From the NCBI GenBank assembly GCA_016871615.1, contig VHCX01000001.1, positions 62,001 through 126,000 of the forward strand: a DNA stretch of 64,000 nt, in the 5' to 3' direction. Below the pieces are notes generated by a model. That model had not been told where the DNA came from and did not search any database. It was given only the letters and a program-made list of their open reading frames with translations. The translations under genes were made by a program, and so were the position numbers. This stretch comes from Verrucomicrobiota bacterium. GTDB lineage: Bacteria; Verrucomicrobiota; Verrucomicrobiia; Limisphaerales; UBA9464. This document shows positions 1-7,606 of the stretch, one piece after another (position 1 is the first letter of the stretch; every line of letters begins with the position of its first letter).

Positions 1-780
1 GTCGACTCCCTGCCCGCCGAAACGCCGGCGGACCTCGGCCGCAGCCTGGTCGAGGTCGCGGTCGGCCGGATCGACCTGCAGGACCTCGGTCGCCCCGAAG
101 CGCCGCGCGCGCTCGAGGGGCCCGGGCTGGAGGTCGAGGGCGAGGATCCTCGAGGCGCCGGCGTGGCGTGCGCCCTGGATCACGTTCAGGCCCACGCCAC
201 CGCAGCCGATCACCGCCACGGTGCCGCCCGGGGCGATCTTCGCGACGTTCACGGCGGAACCGAAGCCGGTCATCACGCCACAACCGACGATGCACGCCGC
301 CTCGAAAGACACCGGCGTCTCCAGCCGGGTGACGGCGGCCTGCCGCACGAGGGCCAGGCCGCACAGCGTGCCGAGGTTGAAGGATCGGTCCACGGGCCGG
401 CCGCGCCAGCGCGTCCCCTCGGCGTGGGCGTGGGCGGCGGAGGGTTCCATCACGTGGGCGGGCCGGCTCGAATGGCAGTGCACGGCCGAACCACGCTGAC
501 AGGCCGGACAGGCGCCGCAGGGGATCACCCAATTGAGGACCACCCGGTCGCCCGGCGCGACCTCGCGGACCTCGGGCCCCACCTCAAGCACCACGCCGGC
601 CCCCTCATGCCCCATCACCAGCGGTCGCTTCCAGCCCAGCGAGGCATGGTCGGTGTGGCAGAGGCCGGAGGCGCGGATCTCGACCAGCACCTCGTCGCCC
701 CGGGGAGAATCGACCTCGAGGGTCTCGAGGGAGAAGGTCCCGTGGCCCGAGGCGATGGCCGCGCGGGTGGTTCGGGTCAT
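1..780 (-). CDS. Zinc-dependent alcohol dehydrogenase, class III-like (3' end cut off by window)
   Basis: Medium-chain dehydrogenase/reductase that would oxidise an alcohol or hydroxymethyl-thiol with NAD(P). About 260 residues are visible from the ATG at 780; the C-terminus lies outside the window. Visible motifs: catalytic-zinc motif GLCHTD (Cys41), GHEGAG (His58, Glu59), four structural-zinc cysteines at about 88, 91, 94 and 102, and a Rossmann motif GCGGVGL. Retention of both zinc sites points to the class I/III branch, which includes S-(hydroxymethyl)glutathione dehydrogenase. The substrate cannot be read from the sequence. The next gene upstream in transcription is a secreted esterase 75 bases away, so they may be co-transcribed. 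Confidence 0.88.
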   Translation of the reverse strand, partial: MTRTTRAAIASGHGTFSLETLEVDSPRGDEVLVEIRASGLCHTDHASLGWKRPLVMGHEGAGVVLEVGPEVREVAPGDRVVLNWVIPCGACPACQRGSAVHCHSSRPAHVMEPSAAHAHAEGTRWRGRPVDRSFNLGTLCGLALVRQAAVTRLETPVSFEAACIVGCGVMTGFGSAVNVAKIAPGGTVAVIGCGGVGLNVIQGARHAGASRILALDLQPGPLERARRFGATEVLQVDPADRDLDQAAAEVRRRFGGQGVD

Positions 781-855
781 GTCGGGATGGGCGAACAGGA
801 CGTGGGACGCTGGACTCCGGGCCCGGAGGAATGGGTCGCCGGCCCGACGATGCGC

Positions 856-1611
856 TCAGCGCGAGTGCTGGAGCATCCAGTCGAAGAGGGCGGGATCGTT
901 GTAGGCCTGCGTCCATGAGTCGTGCCCGGCCTCGGGATAGACCGTGTACTTGACGCCCCCGTTGCCCGCGCGCTTGAAGGCCTCGACCATGCGCTCGCTC
1001 TCCGCCGGCACCACGACATTGTCCTTGCCGCCGTGGAAGGCCCAGACCCCGAGGGTCTTGAGCGCCTCGCGCTGCGCCGGAAGCAGGGTACGGATGCGCT
1101 CACCGCCCCCGCAGACGGGAGCCACCGCCGCGAACCGCTCGGGATGCTTCACGGCCAGTTCCCAGGTTCCGTAGCCACCCATGCTCAGGCCGGTCACGTA
1201 CACCCGGCGCGCATCGACCGGCAGGCTGGCCTGCAACTCGTCGACCAGAGCCAGCAGGGTGGTCGCGTTCCACACCTGGCCGGCGGGACACTGGGGCGAG
1301 GCGAGGATGAAGGGGAATTCCCGTCCGGCGGCGACCAGCTTGGGCGGGCCATGCACCGCGACCGCGTTGAGGTTGGTGCCCCGCTCACCGGCGCCATGCA
1401 GGAAGAGCACCAGCGGCCAGCGCTTGGCGGGCTCCGCGGCGACGGCCTTCGGCACATACAGCAGGTACTTGAGCCGGTGCTCGGTGCGGATCTCCCGCCG
1501 GAACTCCTGCGCCGTCTGCCGGCCGGGCTCGGGGCGGGGCGCGTCGGCGACACAAGGCCGGACGAGGCTCAGGAGCAGCGGGACGGACAGGCATTTCAGG
1601 CCGGGAATCAT
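856..1611 (-). CDS. Secreted alpha/beta-hydrolase esterase (PHB depolymerase/phospholipase-like)
   Basis: 251 residues from the ATG at 1611. This start is chosen because it opens directly into a signal peptide (MIPGLKCLS followed by a leucine-rich stretch); the in-frame start 39 bases upstream would bury it. The catalytic triad is readable: Ser143 in GLSMGGYG, Asp197 in HGGKD, and His230 in EAGHD. The oxyanion motif LHGAGERG is near residue 71. The family consists of secreted esterases/peptidases of the predicted-peptidase (COG4099) type. The substrate is unknown; an acyl or feruloyl ester on polysaccharide is plausible. It acts in the periplasm or outside the cell. Confidence 0.85.
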   Translation of the reverse strand: MIPGLKCLSVPLLLSLVRPCVADAPRPEPGRQTAQEFRREIRTEHRLKYLLYVPKAVAAEPAKRWPLVLFLHGAGERGTNLNAVAVHGPPKLVAAGREFPFILASPQCPAGQVWNATTLLALVDELQASLPVDARRVYVTGLSMGGYGTWELAVKHPERFAAVAPVCGGGERIRTLLPAQREALKTLGVWAFHGGKDNVVVPAESERMVEAFKRAGNGGVKYTVYPEAGHDSWTQAYNDPALFDWMLQHSR

Positions 1612-1704
1612 GCCGGCAGGATGACCGGGAGGTCGTGCCGCCGGCAACATCGATCCCGGGAGGCCCGCCCCCCGCCGGCCCCCGCCCGTCGGGCCTGACA
1701 GACC

Positions 1705-2820
1705 CTAACGGGCCACCCGGCCGGCCGCGGCCCCCTGGGACTGGGCCCGCGAATAGTAGCGGAAGCGGTTCACGCGGTAGACGTACGCCAGGATCTCCGC
1801 CACCGCGGTGTACAACTGGAGGGGGATATCCTGGTCGATCTTGCCGTACTTGAAGAGCATGCGCGCCCGGGGCTTGTTCTCCATGACCGGGATCTGGAGC
1901 TTCTGGGCCAGCTCACGAATGCGCAGCGCGTTGTAGTCCTTGGCCATGGCGATGATCTTGGGCGCGGCCATCGTGTCGCGGTCGTACCGCAGGGCCACGG
2001 CGATGTGCGTCGGATTGGCGATGACGACATCGGCATTGGGCAGGTCGTCGAGCTGGGCTTTGAAGGACTTCCGACGCATGCGGCGCTTGCGCATCTCGCC
2101 CTTCACGTGGGGGTTGCCCTCGCTCTGCTTGGATTCGTCCTTGACCTCTTCCTTGCTCATCATGAGGTCGCGACCCGTCTTCCAGAGCTGGTAGGCATAA
2201 TCGAGCGCGGCGATGACCAGGAGCGCCATCAACACTCGGGATCCGATCTTGATGGCGGTCTCCGAGAAGAAGGTCCCCACCCGGGCGATGTCCATCGGCG
2301 CGTTGAAGATGGGATCGTCGAGCACCGCCCGGACCTGTCCCCAGGAGAACGCCCCGACCGCGCCCAGCTTCATGAAGTTGGTGGCCATGGGTACCAGCGC
2401 CTGCGTCGAGAACAGCCGCTTGAACCCCGCCATCGGGCTGAGCCGGTCCCAGTTGAAGCTCAAGGGCTCCTTGATCATCCGGAACCGGCTCTGGACCAAT
2501 CCGGCCGCGATCCCGGCGACCCCCGTGGCCAGGACCGGCGGACCGACGCACCCCATCACCGTCATCGCCGACTCCGACGCCTTGTCCTGGAGACCGTTGA
2601 CGTCGATCGGGGTGTCGTTCAGGTGGAAGAACACCGACTTGAAGACGCCGGAGATGTCGTTGAGCAGCTGTCCGCCGTGGGATTGCAGGGCCCAGACGCC
2701 GGCCATCAACACGAAGGCGGTCTGGATCTCCTGCGACTTGGCGAACTGTCCCTTGCCCAGCGCCTCGGCCAGCCGTTTGGCTGTCGGTTGTTCTGTCTTG
2801 TCCCCTTGGTCGTCGGCCAT
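1705..2820 (-). CDS. flhB: Flagellar export-gate protein FlhB (substrate-specificity switch)
   Basis: 371 residues, the usual FlhB length. The N-terminus (DDQGDKTEQPTAKRL) is the typical FlhB start. Four membrane segments follow, then a cytoplasmic domain with the autocleavage motif NPTH at about 269-272. FlhB cleaves itself between Asn and Pro and switches export from rod/hook to filament subunits. It is the last gene of a tight fliO-P-Q-R-flhB run, starting six bases after fliR. A non-flagellar type III secretion homologue (YscU) is the alternative. The presence of fliO, which injectisomes lack, favours a flagellum. No flhA is in view. Confidence 0.93.
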   Translation of the reverse strand: MADDQGDKTEQPTAKRLAEALGKGQFAKSQEIQTAFVLMAGVWALQSHGGQLLNDISGVFKSVFFHLNDTPIDVNGLQDKASESAMTVMGCVGPPVLATGVAGIAAGLVQSRFRMIKEPLSFNWDRLSPMAGFKRLFSTQALVPMATNFMKLGAVGAFSWGQVRAVLDDPIFNAPMDIARVGTFFSETAIKIGSRVLMALLVIAALDYAYQLWKTGRDLMMSKEEVKDESKQSEGNPHVKGEMRKRRMRRKSFKAQLDDLPNADVVIANPTHIAVALRYDRDTMAAPKIIAMAKDYNALRIRELAQKLQIPVMENKPRARMLFKYGKIDQDIPLQLYTAVAEILAYVYRVNRFRYYSRAQSQGAAAGRVAR

Positions 2821-2826
2821 GCGTGG

Positions 2827-3609
2827 TCAGGGTCTGGGGGTGGTGTCGCCGAGGATCTGGGCGATGCGCACGAAGTCGTCGGGGATCCGTCGCATGAAAT
2901 TGGCCGTGTGGTCGCCGATGAAGCGCATGCTGAAGGCGAACACCATGAGTCCGGCCATGACTCGGACGGGCATGCTCTCGGAGAAGACGTTCACCTGCGG
3001 CACGGCGCGGCCCAGCATCGAGAACACCCAGGTCACGATGAAGGCCACCGCCATGACCGGGACGGCCACCTGGATGCCCGCCGAAAGGATATATCCGGTG
3101 TGGGCGAGGATGTTGCGCATCAGGTCCTCGCTGCCGTGGGCCATGCCCATCGGGAGCACCGAGTAGGTCCGGATGAAGAACGCGATCACCCAATGGTGGA
3201 TGTTGAGGCCGAAGAAGGTCACGATCCCAAGCCAGTACAGCAGCGTCGAGGTGACCGGCGCCGCCGCGTTGGATCCGGGATTCAGGATGGTGGCCATGGT
3301 GAGGCCCAGTTCGTTGGCGATGAGGGTCCCGGTGACGTCCAGGGCGAAGAAGGTGAACCGGCAGATGAAGCCAAGCACGACGCCCGCGGTGACCTCGACG
3401 AACACCACCTGCACCAGCCACCAGATCGAGTCGACCTTGAGTTCAACCGGCGGCAGCAACGGGGCGGCCAGCGTGGCGAGCATCAGTCCCAGGGCGATCT
3501 TGAGCTGGCGCGGCACCTGGTTGCCCGAGAACGCGGGCATCGTGAGGATCAGGCCGCCGGCCCTCACCATCACCAGGAGCCAGACCGCGATGGCGTGGGT
3601 CGCCGTCAT
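2827..3609 (-). CDS. fliR: Flagellar export-gate protein FliR
   Basis: 260 residues with about six hydrophobic segments and no signal peptide. It forms the export-gate core with FliP and FliQ in the basal-body membrane. Recognised from the N-terminal hydrophobic pattern, the conserved F.GNQVPRQLKIALGL region (about residues 27-42) and its position between fliQ and flhB. The ATG at 3609 lies one base after the fliQ stop, consistent with translational coupling. Confidence 0.92.
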   Translation of the reverse strand: MTATHAIAVWLLVMVRAGGLILTMPAFSGNQVPRQLKIALGLMLATLAAPLLPPVELKVDSIWWLVQVVFVEVTAGVVLGFICRFTFFALDVTGTLIANELGLTMATILNPGSNAAAPVTSTLLYWLGIVTFFGLNIHHWVIAFFIRTYSVLPMGMAHGSEDLMRNILAHTGYILSAGIQVAVPVMAVAFIVTWVFSMLGRAVPQVNVFSESMPVRVMAGLMVFAFSMRFIGDHTANFMRRIPDDFVRIAQILGDTTPRP

Positions 3610-3610
3610 G

Positions 3611-3880
3611 TCAGCCCACCATCTGCGGCATCTGCTCGATCACCGAGCGGGTGAACTCGATCATGGTGCGCACCATCCACGGCAGCGACACCACGATGAG
3701 CGACAGCACGGCCAGCGCCTTGGGCACGAAGGACAGCGTCTGCTCGTGGATGGAGGTGACGGCCTGGAAGACGCTCACGCCGAGGCCGATGGTCAGGGCG
3801 GTCATCAGGATCGGCGAGGCCAGGGCGGTCGCGTTGAGGATGAGCGACTTGATGAGTTCGACGGCCGTTTCTGGGTTCAT
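3611..3880 (-). CDS. fliQ: Flagellar export-gate protein FliQ
   Basis: 89 residues from the internal ATG at 3880, exactly the family length. An in-frame start 36 bases upstream would add twelve unrelated residues and nearly touch fliP. Two transmembrane helices are visible (about residues 16-38 and 50-75), with the typical N-terminus MNPETAVELIK. It acts in the FliPQR secretion gate. A 42-base gap separates it from fliP, the largest gap in this otherwise packed operon. Confidence 0.93.
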   Translation of the reverse strand: MNPETAVELIKSLILNATALASPILMTALTIGLGVSVFQAVTSIHEQTLSFVPKALAVLSLIVVSLPWMVRTMIEFTRSVIEQMPQMVG

Positions 3881-3922
3881 TCGGATGTGGGTCGTTGGGA
3901 AATCCCGGGGGAACAATGCGGC

Positions 3923-4768
3923 TCAGATGCCGAAGCTCAGGAGGAGCGACCGGACGATGAGGGACCATCCGTCGACGAGCACGAAGAGCAGGATCTTGAG
4001 CGGCAGGGCGATGGTCGCCGGGGGCATCATCATCATGCCCATGCTCATGAGCACGGTGGCGACGACGATGTCGATGAGGATGAAGGGCACGAAGATCAGG
4101 AAGCCCATCTGGAATGCCGTTCGCAGCTCGCTGATGATGAAGGCGGGGATGACGACCCGCAGCGGCAGGTTGTCCGGCGAGGTCCCCGGGAGCTTGGCCA
4201 GCTCCACGAACAGCTCGACATCGGCAGGCCGCGTCTGGCGCAGCATGAAGGCGCGGATCGGCTTCGAGGCCTCGTCGATGGCCTGGGTCGAGGAGATGCG
4301 CTTCTCCATGTACGGCTGGAGCGCGTTGACCTGGATCTTGGACCAGACCGGCTCCATCACGAAATAGGTCAGGAAGAGCGAGAGACCGATGATGACCTGG
4401 TTGGCCGGGGCACCCTGCAGGGTCAGCGCATTGCGGACGAAGGACAGGACGATGATGATGCGGCTGAAGCAGGTCATCAAGAGCACGATCGACGGGGCCA
4501 GCGACAGCAGCGTGATGGCGAAGAGCACCTGGATGGCGATGTCGACATCCTTCGGCTGGCCGACACCGTCGAGGCCGATGTTCAGCGTGAGCGGCGGCAG
4601 GGTGCCGCCCTGGGCCGCCGGGGCCTGGCCCAGCGCCGCGACCGGAAGGAGGCCCATCAGCACGACGAGCACCGGGAGGCACCAGGTCGCAAGCCACCCT
4701 GGGGACAGGCGGCGCAAGGCGTCCGGGAAACGGTTCCCGGCGCCGGATGGATCGACCCGGGAATTCAT
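3923..4768 (-). CDS. fliP: Flagellar export-gate protein FliP
   Basis: 281 residues. An N-terminal cleavable signal (hydrophobic stretch around residues 27-48) is followed by a short periplasmic part and the family core. The core contains SFVRNALTLQGAPANQVIIGL and the C-terminal hairpin GFLIFVPFILIDIVVA. The ATG at 4768 overlaps the fliO stop by four bases (ATGA), which fixes the start against much longer in-frame extensions. FliP is the main pore-forming gate subunit, and a signal peptide is normal for flagellar FliP. Confidence 0.94.
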   Translation of the reverse strand: MNSRVDPSGAGNRFPDALRRLSPGWLATWCLPVLVVLMGLLPVAALGQAPAAQGGTLPPLTLNIGLDGVGQPKDVDIAIQVLFAITLLSLAPSIVLLMTCFSRIIIVLSFVRNALTLQGAPANQVIIGLSLFLTYFVMEPVWSKIQVNALQPYMEKRISSTQAIDEASKPIRAFMLRQTRPADVELFVELAKLPGTSPDNLPLRVVIPAFIISELRTAFQMGFLIFVPFILIDIVVATVLMSMGMMMMPPATIALPLKILLFVLVDGWSLIVRSLLLSFGI

Positions 4769-5205
4769 TTCGAGGGGGAGAGGGCCCGGTCGAGGGCGCT
4801 GCGGAACGAATCGCCCAGGGGTGTTGCCGCCGCCGGGGTCCCGGGTTCGGCCTCGTCGAACCCGGCAGGGTCCGCCTCCAGGGGCGACAGCAGGCTCAGG
4901 CCATTGGCCGATCCCCCGAGAAGGAACTGTTGGTGGCGATAGGCCACGACATACAGGGAGGTCCGTTGCCCGAGGTTCTTGACGTCGAGGATGCGGAGGC
5001 CGGTCGCCGGCGCCTTCTGGAGCACCACCCGCTGCCACTGGCGATACACCCAGACCACGCCGATGAGCGCGGCAAACACCAGGGCCAGCGACCCGGTGAG
5101 CCGGATCAACGTTCCAGCCGCCCCGCCCAGATCCGGGGAGGAAACCACAGCGTTGGTGAGCGAGGCCGATGCCTGCGTCAACGGGAGGGTGTTGGTGACT
5201 GCCAC
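4765..5205 (-). CDS. fliO: FliO-like flagellar biosynthesis protein
   Basis: About 146 residues if the GTG at 5205 is the start. It has one transmembrane segment (SLALVFAALIGVVWVYR, about residues 40-56), then a small cytoplasmic domain beginning LRILDVKNLGQRTSLYVVAY, the FliO/YtfB-type fold. FliO is a poorly conserved assembly chaperone for the FliP ring. The call rests on architecture plus the position directly before fliP with a four-base overlap. No Shine-Dalgarno is visible before the GTG, and a sigma-54 motif lies so close that transcription would begin about one base before it. Either the message is leaderless or translation starts further in. Confidence 0.8.
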   Translation of the reverse strand: MAVTNTLPLTQASASLTNAVVSSPDLGGAAGTLIRLTGSLALVFAALIGVVWVYRQWQRVVLQKAPATGLRILDVKNLGQRTSLYVVAYRHQQFLLGGSANGLSLLSPLEADPAGFDEAEPGTPAAATPLGDSFRSALDRALSPSK

Positions 5206-5216
5206 GGGAACCGTAG

Positions 5217-5233
5217 AGCAACGGTTGTGCCGA
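5217..5233 (-). promoter_or_regulatory. Candidate sigma-54 (RpoN) -24/-12 promoter for the fliO-flhB operon
   Basis: Read on the minus strand, the site is CGGCACA, four bases, TTGCT. Against the consensus TGGCACG-N4-TTGCW it keeps the invariant GG and GC with the required ten-base spacing (GG at 5231-5230, GC at 5219-5218). It differs only at the first base and the seventh. The predicted transcript start is near 5206, next to the GTG of fliO. Sigma-54 control of flagellar genes is common, and rpoN itself is in this window. No enhancer site or cognate activator was identified. Confidence 0.6.
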
Positions 5234-5354
5234 AACCCATCCCCTGCAGGAAACCGGGGGTTTTCGCGGGCAATCCGGAGGGTCGGCAGCGATTGCCCCA
5301 CCCCAGAGGTCCCCACCGGGCAAAAACAACCCACCCCATCCGTTCCCAGGAGGC

Positions 5355-7589
5355 TCAACCCAGGTTCACCGGATCGATGTCGATGATCAGGGTCAGGTCG
5401 CCGGGCTTCGCGAAGGACTGCTCGACCTTCGCCAATTCGGCGGAGAGACGGCTCATGGCCAGGGTCCGAAGAAGGATCTGGTGCCGGAAGAAGCTCTCGG
5501 CCTTGAGCAGCGGGGCCGGGGCGGGACCGGCCACGATGAGGTCCTTCCATCCGGAAAGCGCCGCATCGAGCGCCTTGCGCAGGTGCTCCGCGAAGAGCTT
5601 CACCTTGTCCTCGTTGCGTCCCTTGACCGTCAAGAGGGCCACCCGCGCCGCCGGCGGATAGTGCAACTGCTCGCGAAACTCCACCTCCTGCTCGTAGAAG
5701 CCGAGGTAGTCGTGACGGCGCGCGTACTGGATGGCCGGATGGAAGGGCGTGAAGCTCTGGACGAACACCTCCCCCTCGACATCGCCCCTCCCTGCCCGGC
5801 CGCTCACCTGCGTCAACAACTGGAAGGTCCGCTCACCGGCCCGGAAGTCGGCCTGATGCAGGCTGAGGTCGGCGTGCACGATGCCCACGAGGGTGACGTT
5901 GGGGAAATGCAGCCCCTTGGCGATCATCTGGGTGCCCACGAGGATGTCGATCTTGCCCGTTCGGAAGTCGGTGAGGATGCGCCGGTAGTCCTCCTTGCGC
6001 TTGAGGGTGTCAGAATCCATCCGCTCGATGCGTGCCTGGGGGAACCCCTTGCGCAGGGCATCCTCGACCCGTTCGGTGCCGATGCCCGCGAAGCGGATGG
6101 CCGGGTTGCCGCAGCCCGGGGCCGGGCAGTGGTCGGGGACGGGGTCCTCATGGCCGCAGATGTGGCAGAGCAGCCGGCGCGAGGCCCGGTGGTAGGTGAG
6201 CGACACCGAGCAGTTGGGGCACCCCGCGACATGGCCGCACTGGGGGCACTGCAGGGAGGTGGAGAACCCGCGCCGGTTGAGGAACAGCAGGGTCTGCTCC
6301 CGGCGTTCGAGCCGTTGGAGGATGGCCTCGCGCAGGCGCAGGGTGAACACCGGCGGGGCCCCGCTCCGGCTCTTCCTGGACTCCTCGCGCAGGTCCACCA
6401 CGCGGACCACCGGCAGGCGCTTGTCATCCACGCGACGGGCCATCTCCAGAAGGGCGTACTTGCCGCGGCGGGCGTTGTGGAAGCTCTCGATCGACGGGGT
6501 GGCCGAGCCGAGCACGACCACCGCCTTCTCGCGCTGGGCACGCACGACCGCCACGTCACGGGCATGGTAGCGGGGCGTCTCCTCCTGCTTGTAGGAATGC
6601 TCATGCTCCTCGTCGACGATGATGAGGCCCAACGGATGGACCGGCGCGAAGACCGCCGAACGGGCCCCGATGACGATCCGGGCCCGTCCCTGCCGGATCT
6701 TGTGCCACTCGTCGTGCCGCTCGCCGGCCGAGAGGTGCGAGTGCAGCACCGCCACGAGCGTGCGATGCGGCCCGGACGAGAAGCGTGCCTTGAAACGCTC
6801 CACCGTCTGCGGGGTCAGCGAGATTTCCGGGACCAGCACGATCGCCCCCCGGCCCTGCGCCAGCGTGTGCTGGATCGCCTGGAGGTACACCTCGGTCTTG
6901 CCCGAGCCGGTGACTCCGAAGAGCAGGAACGGCCGGGCCGGCGCGCCGCGCGCGAGACCGTCGTGGGCCGCGACGATGGAGCCGAATGCCGCGGCCTGCT
7001 CGTCGTTGAGCGCCAGCGGCGTGGTGGGGACGATGAGCTCGCGGGCGTACGGGTCCCGCTCGTCGATCTTCGGCGCGATGCAGACCAGGCCCTTGTCCTC
7101 CAGCCTGCGCACGGTCTCGGCGGTGGTCTCGCCCAACCGGAGGAGTTCCTGCAGCGGCATCTCGCGCCACTCCTCGAGGATGCGCCAGATGGCCTCCTGC
7201 CGCGCGGTGAGCCTGGGCATTTCGCCGGGCGGGGTCAGCGCGTGGACATGGAGCCGTTCGCGCCACCCGGCGTCCTCCTTGCGCACGGCCTCGGGCAGCA
7301 CGCTCTTGAGGGCCGTCTCGACCGGGCAGCAGTAATAGGAGGCGATCCAGCGGGCCAACTCCAGCACCTGCGGCGTCACCAGCGTCTGGGCGCCGATGAC
7401 GTTGAGGATCGGCTTGAGCGCGGTCTGTGGGGACGCCTCCGCCAGCGCCGTCACCACGCCGAGGACCTGCCGGTGGCCGAAGGGCACCTTGACCCGCGAG
7501 CCCACGGCCACGCGCCCGGCGAACTCCTCCGGGATGGCGTAGTCGAACTCCTTGCGGAGCGCGATCTCGAGGGTGACTCGGGCGACCAA
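5355..7589 (-). CDS. priA: Primosomal replication-restart helicase PriA
   Basis: 744 residues from the TTG at 7589. The TTG is chosen because a strong GGGGAGGAGG lies five bases upstream, the product then matches PriA length (about 730), and the next gene's stop lies just beyond. Domains: N-terminal 3'-DNA-binding domain (about 1-110); helicase with Walker A GVTGSGKT (about 225-232) and DEEH box; a zinc-binding insert with paired cysteines CPQC, CPNC, CHIC and CPAPGC; and helicase motifs GSATPS and VSGRAGRG. PriA reloads the replisome at stalled forks. Longer in-frame starts would run into the upstream gene. Confidence 0.95.
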   Translation of the reverse strand: MVARVTLEIALRKEFDYAIPEEFAGRVAVGSRVKVPFGHRQVLGVVTALAEASPQTALKPILNVIGAQTLVTPQVLELARWIASYYCCPVETALKSVLPEAVRKEDAGWRERLHVHALTPPGEMPRLTARQEAIWRILEEWREMPLQELLRLGETTAETVRRLEDKGLVCIAPKIDERDPYARELIVPTTPLALNDEQAAAFGSIVAAHDGLARGAPARPFLLFGVTGSGKTEVYLQAIQHTLAQGRGAIVLVPEISLTPQTVERFKARFSSGPHRTLVAVLHSHLSAGERHDEWHKIRQGRARIVIGARSAVFAPVHPLGLIIVDEEHEHSYKQEETPRYHARDVAVVRAQREKAVVVLGSATPSIESFHNARRGKYALLEMARRVDDKRLPVVRVVDLREESRKSRSGAPPVFTLRLREAILQRLERREQTLLFLNRRGFSTSLQCPQCGHVAGCPNCSVSLTYHRASRRLLCHICGHEDPVPDHCPAPGCGNPAIRFAGIGTERVEDALRKGFPQARIERMDSDTLKRKEDYRRILTDFRTGKIDILVGTQMIAKGLHFPNVTLVGIVHADLSLHQADFRAGERTFQLLTQVSGRAGRGDVEGEVFVQSFTPFHPAIQYARRHDYLGFYEQEVEFREQLHYPPAARVALLTVKGRNEDKVKLFAEHLRKALDAALSGWKDLIVAGPAPAPLLKAESFFRHQILLRTLAMSRLSAELAKVEQSFAKPGDLTLIIDIDPVNLG

Positions 7590-7594
7590 AGGGG

Positions 7595-7604
7595 CCTCCT
7601 CCCC
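7595..7604 (-). promoter_or_regulatory. Strong Shine-Dalgarno of priA
   Basis: On the minus strand this reads GGGGAGGAGG, ending five bases before the TTG at 7589. It decides the non-ATG start of priA. It lies in the 17-base gap after the upstream membrane-protein gene, so priA is probably translated from that gene's transcript. Confidence 0.75.
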
Positions 7605-7606
7605 GC

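Noticed and set aside
1705-5205. Type III secretion injectisome instead of flagellar export gate
   Set aside because: A FliO-like gene precedes fliP and no sct genes are present; flagellar identity is the simpler reading, though not proven.
3923-5329. 468-codon version of FliP
   Set aside because: The extension overlaps fliO in another frame; the ATGA overlap at 4765-4768 marks the true start.
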